Shown one piece after another: positions 1 to 4,735 of a stretch of DNA of 6,950 nucleotides. A program made the translations under genes and the position numbers. The notes beneath the pieces are model-generated. The model had not been told where the DNA came from. It searched no databases and worked only from the letters and a program-made list of their open reading frames with translations. Numbering within the stretch: the stretch's first letter is position 1; each line of letters starts with the position of its first letter. Source of the stretch: Deltaproteobacteria bacterium (GTDB lineage: Bacteria > Desulfobacterota > BSN033 > UBA1163); NCBI GenBank assembly GCA_016875255.1, contig VGRU01000191.1, positions 1 through 6,950 on the forward strand, written 5' to 3'.

Positions 1-1346
1 TGTCGGAAGAGGAACTTAAATCCATCCCTGAAAGGTTCTGCCTTGCGGGAAGAATTGTGGCCATCCGGAATTTTGGCAAGGCCAGTTTTATCCAGGTCAA
101 GGACCGGGATGGAAAGATACAGGCTTACTTTCAGAAAGAGAGCATCGGTGAAGAACCCTTCCGGTTCTTTAAGAGATTCGATATCGGAGATTTCATCGGA
201 TTGGAAGGGACCGTTTTCAGGACGAAAACGGGAGAGCTTACCCTTCAGGTCCAGAAGTTCTGTCTTCTCGGAAAATCGCTTCGCCCCCTTCCGGAGAAGT
301 GGCATGGCCTGACCGACATTGAGATCCGGTATCGCCAGCGCTATCTTGATCTGATCGCCAACCCGAAGGTTAAAGAGGTCTTCCTCACGCGCGCTCTGGT
401 CATCCAGAGGATCCGTGAATTCTTTAACCGGAAGGGTTTCTGTGAGGTCGAAACCCCCATGCTCCATCCCATTCCCGGAGGAGCAACAGCCAAACCCTTC
501 GGGACACATCACAACGCCCTCGATATGAAACTTTTTCTCCGGGTCGCCCCGGAGTTATACCTCAAACGACTTGTGATCGGCGGGTTCGAGAGGATTTTTG
601 AGATCAACCGGAGTTTCCGCAACGAGGGAATCTCCACGCTTCACAATCCGGAATTCACCATGCTCGAATTCTACCAGAGTTATGCCACCTATATCGAAAT
701 GATGGAGATGACCGAAGAGCTGCTCTGCTCGATGGTCAAAGAAATTCATGGCGGATTCCGTCTCCCCTGCCAGGGGAAGGAGATTGATTTTACCCCGCCC
801 TGGAGGAGGATCTGTTTTAAGGATTCTCTCCTCGAGATAGGAAAGCTCGACCCGGTGATTTTAGAGGATTCCTCAAAAGCCATTGAAATCGCCAGGGGGC
901 TCGGTCTGGAACTGAAGAAGGGGACGTCTCACGGAAGGGTTCTGGCCGACCTCTTCAAGGAAAGGGTGGAGCCCAATCTCATCGAACCCACCTTCATCAC
1001 TCATTACCCGACTGAGATTTCTCCCCTCTCCCGCCGGAATGAAGAAGACCCGGACGTGGTGGACCGGTTTGAACTTTTTATTGCAGGCCGGGAGATCGCC
1101 AATGGCTTCTCGGAGCTCAATGATCCCCTGGATCAGAGAGAGCGTTTCCTCCAGCAGTTGAAGGAAAAAACTGAAGAGGGGGATTCCTCTCTTTTCTTTG
1201 ACGAGGATTTTCTCCTTGCCCTCGAATTTGGGATGCCGCCCACCGCAGGCGAGGGAATCGGGATCGATCGGTGGGTCATGCTTCTGACCGACTCCCCTTC
1301 GATCCGCGATGTCATCTTCTTCCCCCTGCTTCGAATGGAAAGGTAA
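1..1346 (+). CDS. lysS: Lysyl-tRNA synthetase, class II (5' end cut off by window)
   Basis: This enzyme charges tRNA-Lys with lysine in the cytoplasm, using ATP. The reading frame is open from base 3 and ends at TAA 1344-1346, giving 447 visible residues. Bacterial LysS is usually about 490-505, so roughly 50 N-terminal residues lie outside the window. The OB-fold anticodon-binding domain comes first (AGRIVAIRNFGKASFIQVKD from about base 45). The class II catalytic core follows: motif 1 region with GFCEVETPML (about 435-464), motif 2 with FRNEGISTLHNPEFTMLEFY (from 615), the lysine-site segment EIANGFSELNDP, and motif 3 with GEGIGIDRW (about 1248-1274). The GTG at 57 is an internal Val inside the OB fold, not a start. 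Motif 3 reads GIDRW where most LysRS have GIDRL. The identification is very secure. Confidence 0.97.
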   Translation, partial: SEEELKSIPERFCLAGRIVAIRNFGKASFIQVKDRDGKIQAYFQKESIGEEPFRFFKRFDIGDFIGLEGTVFRTKTGELTLQVQKFCLLGKSLRPLPEKWHGLTDIEIRYRQRYLDLIANPKVKEVFLTRALVIQRIREFFNRKGFCEVETPMLHPIPGGATAKPFGTHHNALDMKLFLRVAPELYLKRLVIGGFERIFEINRSFRNEGISTLHNPEFTMLEFYQSYATYIEMMEMTEELLCSMVKEIHGGFRLPCQGKEIDFTPPWRRICFKDSLLEIGKLDPVILEDSSKAIEIARGLGLELKKGTSHGRVLADLFKERVEPNLIEPTFITHYPTEISPLSRRNEEDPDVVDRFELFIAGREIANGFSELNDPLDQRERFLQQLKEKTEEGDSSLFFDEDFLLALEFGMPPTAGEGIGIDRWVMLLTDSPSIRDVIFFPLLRMER

Positions 1347-1420
1347 TCCTGAATTGGACGCATGTATGAGGAGATTGATGAATATTGGAAAGGGCTTTGG
1401 TGAGTGGGTGAACCACGGAT

Positions 1421-1477
1421 CAATCACCAAGCTCCAAGCACCAATCACCAAATCATAACCAAATTCCAATGACCAAA
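1421..1477. repeat. Left heptad array (CCAAnnn units)
   Basis: Seven CCAA cores begin at 1427, 1434, 1441, 1448, 1459, 1466 and 1473. All steps are exactly 7 bases except one of 11. The decamer CAATCACCAA occurs twice (1421-1430 and 1442-1451). A 7-base period is not a multiple of three, so this is not coding sequence. The rest of the gap upstream (1347-1420) shows no convincing gene, terminator or promoter. The array is the inverted partner of the TTGG array at 1509-1571. Short degenerate heptamer repeats of this general kind are known between genes in other bacteria (e.g. the STRR heptamers of cyanobacteria); I cannot assign this one to a named family. Confidence 0.8.
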
Positions 1478-1571
1478 ATTCTAAAAAAGGGATTGATCTG
1501 CATATGTTTTGGTTATTTGGATATTGGTAATTGGAATTTATTGGAAGATTGGGATTTGGTTATTGGAATTT
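1458..1571 (+). promoter_or_regulatory. Long imperfect inverted repeat in the lolC leader
   Basis: The left and right heptad arrays are complementary in several registers. AAATTCCAATGACCAAA (1461-1477) matches the reverse complement of 1555-1571 at 16 of 17 positions, and that of 1523-1539 at 15 of 17. In the most compact fold, ACCAAAA (1472-1478) pairs with TTTTGGT (1507-1513) around a 28-base loop (1479-1506), and outer CCAA and TTGG units can extend the stem with small internal loops. If transcribed, this would make a large AU-rich hairpin ending at the lolC Shine-Dalgarno. A transcription or translation effect is inference; there is no poly-U tract marking a standard terminator. Confidence 0.5.
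1509..1571. repeat. Right heptad array (TTGGnnn units)
   Basis: Eight TTGG cores begin at 1509, 1517, 1524, 1531, 1541, 1549, 1556 and 1563. Spacings are 8, 7, 7, 10, 8, 7 and 7. The block TATTGGTAATTGGAATTTA near 1522-1540 is echoed by TTTGGTTATTGGAATTTA at 1555-1572, so the array looks like two copies of a three- to four-unit block. It stops at the A of the lolC ribosome-binding site. The open frame from ATG 1509 into lolC is simply translation of this repeat (many Trp, Ile and Gly codons) and is not part of the protein. Confidence 0.8.
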
Positions 1572-1576
1572 AAAGG
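1572..1576 (+). promoter_or_regulatory. Ribosome-binding site deciding the lolC start
   Basis: AAAGG lies 10 bases before ATG 1587. The resulting N-terminus (MRYEWFIGLRYL) is the standard LolC/LolE beginning. This supports 1587 over the in-frame ATG at 1509, which would add 26 residues encoded by the repeat. Confidence 0.7.
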
Positions 1577-1586
1577 TTGCTATCTA

Positions 1587-2843
1587 ATGCGCTATGAGTG
1601 GTTCATCGGCCTGAGATATCTTAAGGCCAAACGGAAACAGACCTTCATCTCCATCATCACCGTCATCTCCGTGGCCGGCGTAATGCTGGGCGTGATGGCC
1701 CTCATCGTCGTCCTGTCCGTGATGAACGGTTTCCAGCAGACCATCAAAGAAAAAATCATCGGCACCCAGGCCCACATCGTGGTGCTCAAGGCCAGCGAAA
1801 AGGGAATGGATGATTATGAAGAGGCGATCAAGAAGGTGGAAGACGTGAAGGGAGTGGTTTCAGCCGCCCCCTTCATCTTCAGTCAGGTGATGCTCTCCTC
1901 CGAATCAGGGGTTTCAGGGGTCGTTCTCAAAGGAATCGATCCGGACCGCGTGGCCAGGGTGACAGAACTGGCCCGCAACCTGAAAGCCGGGAGACTTCAG
2001 GACCTTAAAGAGGTAAAGGAGAAGGATCTTCCGGGCATTATCCTCGGAGTGGAGCTGGCCAAACACCTCTCCGTCACAATGGATGATCCCATTCAGGTCA
2101 TCTCTCCTCTGGGCACGATGACGCCCATGGGAATGATGCCCAAAATGAAACGGTTTCGCGTGAAGGGAATCTTCTATTCCGGGATGTATGAATATGATAA
2201 CACCATGGCCTATGTCTCTCTTGAGAATGCCCAGAAGTTTTTTGCAATGGAGGCCCGCGTCACAGGAATCGAGATCAAGACAGGGGACCTCTATCAGGTG
2301 AAAGAGATCGGCAAAGAAATTCGAAAAAAGATGGGGTTCCCCTTCTGGACCAAAGACTGGATGGAGATGAACCGCAACCTCTTCGCCGCCCTCAAGCTGG
2401 AGAAGATCATCATGTTCATCATTGTTGTCCTGATCGTTCTGGTGGCCGCTTTCAATATCATCTCCACGCTCATCATGGTGGTCATGGAGAAGAATAAAGA
2501 TGTCGCTATTCTGAAATCCATGGGGGCGCCTTCTAAATCCATCCTCAGGATTTTCATGATCGAGGGCGGCGTGATCGGTGTGGTGGGGACGGTCCTGGGA
2601 ACCATTACAGGATTAGCAGTCGCATTCAATCTGGAGAAGATCATAGATTTTTTGGAGAATCTCTTCGGATTTAAAATCCTTGCAAGAGACGTCTATTATA
2701 TTGATAAATTTCCTTCACAGGTCAATCCGCTGGATGTTGGCGTCATTGTCGCTACGGCCATACTCATTAGTCTGCTGGCCACCCTTTATCCCTCCTGGAG
2801 GGCATCGAAGCTTGATCCGGCTGAGGCGCTGCGATATGAATAA
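1587..2843 (+). CDS. lolC: LolC/LolE-family lipoprotein-releasing permease (LolF-like)
   Basis: This is the inner-membrane permease of the Lol ABC transporter, which extracts outer-membrane lipoproteins and hands them to the carrier LolA. It has 418 residues, close to the family norm of about 400-415. The order is cytoplasmic MRYEWFIGLRYL, TM1 (about 21-47), a large periplasmic MacB-like domain (about 48-270), then three FtsX-type TM segments (about 273-300, 325-347 and 381-401), ending PAEALRYE. VMEKNKDVAILKSMGA (299-314) is the conserved cytoplasmic loop that contacts the ATPase. TPMGMMP (179-185) matches the LolC Hook, TPMG..P, which binds LolA; LolE lacks it. Only one permease gene is seen, so a homodimer as in single-permease (LolF) systems is plausible, though a second gene could lie elsewhere. 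ATG 1587 is chosen from its ribosome-binding site and N-terminus. The 3' end overlaps the next gene by 8 bases. Confidence 0.93.
   Translation: MRYEWFIGLRYLKAKRKQTFISIITVISVAGVMLGVMALIVVLSVMNGFQQTIKEKIIGTQAHIVVLKASEKGMDDYEEAIKKVEDVKGVVSAAPFIFSQVMLSSESGVSGVVLKGIDPDRVARVTELARNLKAGRLQDLKEVKEKDLPGIILGVELAKHLSVTMDDPIQVISPLGTMTPMGMMPKMKRFRVKGIFYSGMYEYDNTMAYVSLENAQKFFAMEARVTGIEIKTGDLYQVKEIGKEIRKKMGFPFWTKDWMEMNRNLFAALKLEKIIMFIIVVLIVLVAAFNIISTLIMVVMEKNKDVAILKSMGAPSKSILRIFMIEGGVIGVVGTVLGTITGLAVAFNLEKIIDFLENLFGFKILARDVYYIDKFPSQVNPLDVGVIVATAILISLLATLYPSWRASKLDPAEALRYE
2823..2826 (+). promoter_or_regulatory. Ribosome-binding site for the cNMP-binding gene, inside lolC
   Basis: GAGG (TGAGG from 2822) lies 9 bases before ATG 2836, inside the last codons of lolC. 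It favours 2836 over the in-frame ATG at 2680, which would overlap lolC by 164 bases and add 52 residues with no family resemblance. Confidence 0.6.
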
Positions 2844-4017
2844 GGAGCGGATCCCTTACAAAGAAGAGGCCCTTTCATCTCTCTCCCGAAGGGAATGGAA
2901 AAGGGCCCTTCAGTCTTTTCAAAAGCATTGTGACCAGGAGCCGACAGATCTTAGGTCCAGATTGAAGATGGCTGAATTGCTGGAGCGATTGGAAAAGAAG
3001 AAGGAAGCGATTGAGCAATACCGTGAAGTGGCTGAATCTTATGCCAGAGATGGTTTTCTGCTCCAGGCCATCTCGGTTAATAAGATGATCCTGCGGATGG
3101 ATCCCTTTGAAAAAAAGGCCAATGCGCGACTCGCTCAACTCTATACGGAGAAAAGCCGCGAATCCAAACATCTTCGGCTATTGCCTCATATCCCCCTCTT
3201 CTCAGACTTGAGTGAGGAGGAACTCCGTTCGATGCTCGATCGAGTCCAATCAAAAACCTTCCCCAAAGATGCTTTTATCTGTCGGGAAGGGGAGGCGGGA
3301 GATTCTCTCGTGATCATCTGCAGGGGAGAGGCGGGGATCTACAAACAAAGCCCTGAAGGAGATGAGAGATGGATTCGCAGCCTCCGTGAGGGGGATTGCT
3401 TTGGAGAGTTCGGTTTCTTCCTTGACCGGAAAAGGCATGCCAGCGTCAAGAGCCAGGTGGAATGCGAGACGATCGAGATCACCCGAGACGAACTGGAGGG
3501 AATCATTAAAATCCACCCCCGTGTACAGGAGGTGCTCGAAGACCTCTTTAAAAAACGCGTGCTGGATAACCTTCTCGCCCTCTCCCCCTTGTTCTCCCCC
3601 TTGTCCTTGGCGGACAGGGAGGAGGTTTCAAAACGGTTTCGTGTGTTAAGCGTTCCCGAAGCAACCTTTGTCTTTAAAGGCGGAGATCCTTCCCATTGCC
3701 TCTATCTGATTAAAAGCGGCGAGGTGGAGATTTTTACACAGGGCCGTCGCGGAAAGCGTGTGATCCTGGGGAAACTGGGAAGCGGTCATCTCTTTGGAGA
3801 GATCGGTGTGCTTCTCAATACGCCTCGGATGGCTTTTGCGAAAACGACCCAGGCCACAGAACTGCTTGAATTGTCAAAGGAGGATTTTGATGACCTCCTC
3901 CAGAAGTTTCCCCGTCTTCAATCCGTTGCAAAAGAGATCTCATCAAAACGGCTTGTTCGGATGAAGGAAGCTATTTCTCAAGGATTGGCGGAGCGGGCAA
4001 AGGAGTCCATGGTGTGA
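2836..4017 (+). CDS. TPR-like protein with two cyclic-nucleotide-binding domains
   Basis: This is a probable cytoplasmic sensor or scaffold of 393 residues; its exact function is unknown. Residues about 10-105 are helical and TPR-like (REWKRALQSFQKHCDQEP, AELLERLEKKKEAIEQYREV, YARDGFLLQAISVNKMILR). Two CRP/PKA-type cyclic-nucleotide-binding folds follow. The first (about 118-230) begins IPLFSDLSEEEL and has cassette FGEFGFFLDRKRHASV with Glu191 and Arg200. The second (about 250-360) begins SPLFSPLSLADREEV and has cassette FGEIGVLLNTPRMAFA with Glu322 and Arg331. These Glu and Arg residues normally hold the ribose and phosphate of cAMP or cGMP, so binding looks possible in both. No helix-turn-helix, kinase, channel, signal peptide or TM segment is visible; the C-terminus is a short charged helix (about 365-390). 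It overlaps lolC by 8 bases and lolD by 4, an unusual place for such a gene. The domain calls are secure. A role in tuning the Lol transporter is inference only. Confidence 0.88.
   Translation: MNKERIPYKEEALSSLSRREWKRALQSFQKHCDQEPTDLRSRLKMAELLERLEKKKEAIEQYREVAESYARDGFLLQAISVNKMILRMDPFEKKANARLAQLYTEKSRESKHLRLLPHIPLFSDLSEEELRSMLDRVQSKTFPKDAFICREGEAGDSLVIICRGEAGIYKQSPEGDERWIRSLREGDCFGEFGFFLDRKRHASVKSQVECETIEITRDELEGIIKIHPRVQEVLEDLFKKRVLDNLLALSPLFSPLSLADREEVSKRFRVLSVPEATFVFKGGDPSHCLYLIKSGEVEIFTQGRRGKRVILGKLGSGHLFGEIGVLLNTPRMAFAKTTQATELLELSKEDFDDLLQKFPRLQSVAKEISSKRLVRMKEAISQGLAERAKESMV
3999..4005 (+). promoter_or_regulatory. Ribosome-binding site for lolD
   Basis: AAAGGAG lies 8 bases before GTG 4014, within the 3' end of the upstream gene. 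It is the strongest Shine-Dalgarno in the window at good spacing, and it supports the GTG start that overlaps the preceding TGA as GTGA. Confidence 0.75.
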
Positions 4018-4688
4018 AGGAATTGATTCAGGCTCAGCAACTCTTCAAGTCTTTTGGAAACGGGACAAAGAAGGTCGAAGTCCTCAGGGGCATTGATCTC
4101 ACTTTTTTTCAGGGGGAAAGGGCTGCCATTGTAGGCGCCTCCGGCGTGGGAAAGACCACCCTGCTCCATATCCTGGGGACGCTTGACCGGCCCACGGCCG
4201 GAAAAGTGCTTCATGGAGGAAGAGATATCTTCACTTTGAATGAAAGGGATCTCGCTCTTTTTCGAAACCGGGAGATCGGGTTTGTCTTTCAATTTCATCA
4301 TCTCCTCCCGGAATTTAATGCCCTGGAGAATACGATGATGCCCTGTCTCATCCAGGGGATGTCCAAGAAGGAGGCTTCGCTTCGCGCTGAAGCCATTCTC
4401 ACCCTGGTGGGCTTAAAAGAACGGCTCTCCCATAAACCGGGGGAACTCTCCGGAGGAGAACAGCAGCGGGTGGCTGTGGCCAGGGCACTGGTTCTGGAAC
4501 CCAAAATCCTTCTGGCCGATGAGCCCACCGGAAATCTTGATTCGAAAACAGGAGAGTCGGTCTTTGCTCTTCTTCAGGAGCTGAACCGGATGAAGAATGT
4601 GACGCTCGTCATCGTGACCCACAACCCGAGTCTGGCCGCACAAATGCCCCGCCAGATCCTCCTCACCGATGGAAAAGCCACCGGCTAA
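4014..4688 (+). CDS. lolD: Lipoprotein-releasing system ATPase LolD
   Basis: This cytoplasmic ABC ATPase drives lipoprotein release by the LolC/E permease encoded two genes upstream. Its 224 residues match the usual length (about 225-235). The motifs in order are Walker A GASGVGKTT (41-49), Q-loop Gln93 within FVFQFHHLLPEF, ABC signature LSGGEQQRVAVARAL (145-159), Walker B ILLADE with catalytic Glu170, D-loop NLD (174-176) and switch His203. FQFHHLLPEFNALEN is characteristic of LolD within the wider MacB/FtsE-like group. Walker A has Val and Thr where GSSGSGKST is common, a conservative change. The gene starts at GTG, overlapping the upstream stop by 4 bases (GTGA), so translational coupling is likely. 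MacB-type ATPases are the nearest alternative, but the neighbouring permease and bamA favour LolD. Confidence 0.95.
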   Translation: MKELIQAQQLFKSFGNGTKKVEVLRGIDLTFFQGERAAIVGASGVGKTTLLHILGTLDRPTAGKVLHGGRDIFTLNERDLALFRNREIGFVFQFHHLLPEFNALENTMMPCLIQGMSKKEASLRAEAILTLVGLKERLSHKPGELSGGEQQRVAVARALVLEPKILLADEPTGNLDSKTGESVFALLQELNRMKNVTLVIVTHNPSLAAQMPRQILLTDGKATG

Positions 4689-4691
4689 AAG

Positions 4692-4711
4692 CCCCTTTCA
4701 TTCAAATGGGG
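4692..4711 (+). terminator. Weak hairpin between lolD and bamA
   Basis: CCCC (4692-4695) and GGGG (4708-4711) can pair, with TTT and AAA inside and a one-base bulge, around a CATTC loop, four bases after the lolD stop. The trailing tract is only TTTAC, so it is at best a weak terminator or an mRNA-processing and stability hairpin. The rest of the short gap to bamA holds only its ribosome-binding site. Confidence 0.25.
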
Positions 4712-4724
4712 TTTACAAAAAGAG

Positions 4725-4729
4725 AAGGA
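4725..4729 (+). promoter_or_regulatory. Ribosome-binding site for bamA (upstream start)
   Basis: AAGGA ends 6 bases before ATG 4736. A second, stronger purine run, GGAAGGAG (4757-4764), precedes in-frame ATG 4778 but at a long 13-base spacing. The two signals make the bamA start ambiguous by 14 codons. Confidence 0.5.
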
Positions 4730-4735
4730 TTTGAT

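Noticed and set aside
57..1346. GTG at 57 as the lysS start
   Set aside because: The frame is open upstream to base 3, and upstream residues (SEEELKSIPERFCLAGRI) match the LysS OB-fold lead-in. The gene continues past the window's left edge.
1366..1458. 30-codon ORF after lysS
   Set aside because: No ribosome-binding site, no recognisable sequence, and it runs into the heptad repeat.
873..1469. 198-codon minus-strand ORF across the lysS 3' end
   Set aside because: It is antisense to conserved LysS catalytic sequence and shows no family resemblance.
1421..1571. CRISPR array or IS terminal repeats
   Set aside because: Units are only 7 bases with no spacers of CRISPR size, and there is no transposase or target-site duplication beside them.
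1509..1586. Extra 26 N-terminal residues for the LolC permease
   Set aside because: They are translation of the TTGG heptad repeat, have no ribosome-binding site, and precede the standard MRYEWFIGLRYL start.
1556..1586. Sigma-70-like promoter (TTGGTT ... TATCTA)
   Set aside because: The boxes fall inside the repeat and the ribosome-binding region with 19-base spacing, and transcription would start inside lolC.
2680..2835. Upstream start for the TPR/cNMP protein
   Set aside because: It would overlap the conserved C-terminal TM region of lolC by 164 bases. ATG 2836 has a suitable ribosome-binding site and begins the recognisable domain.
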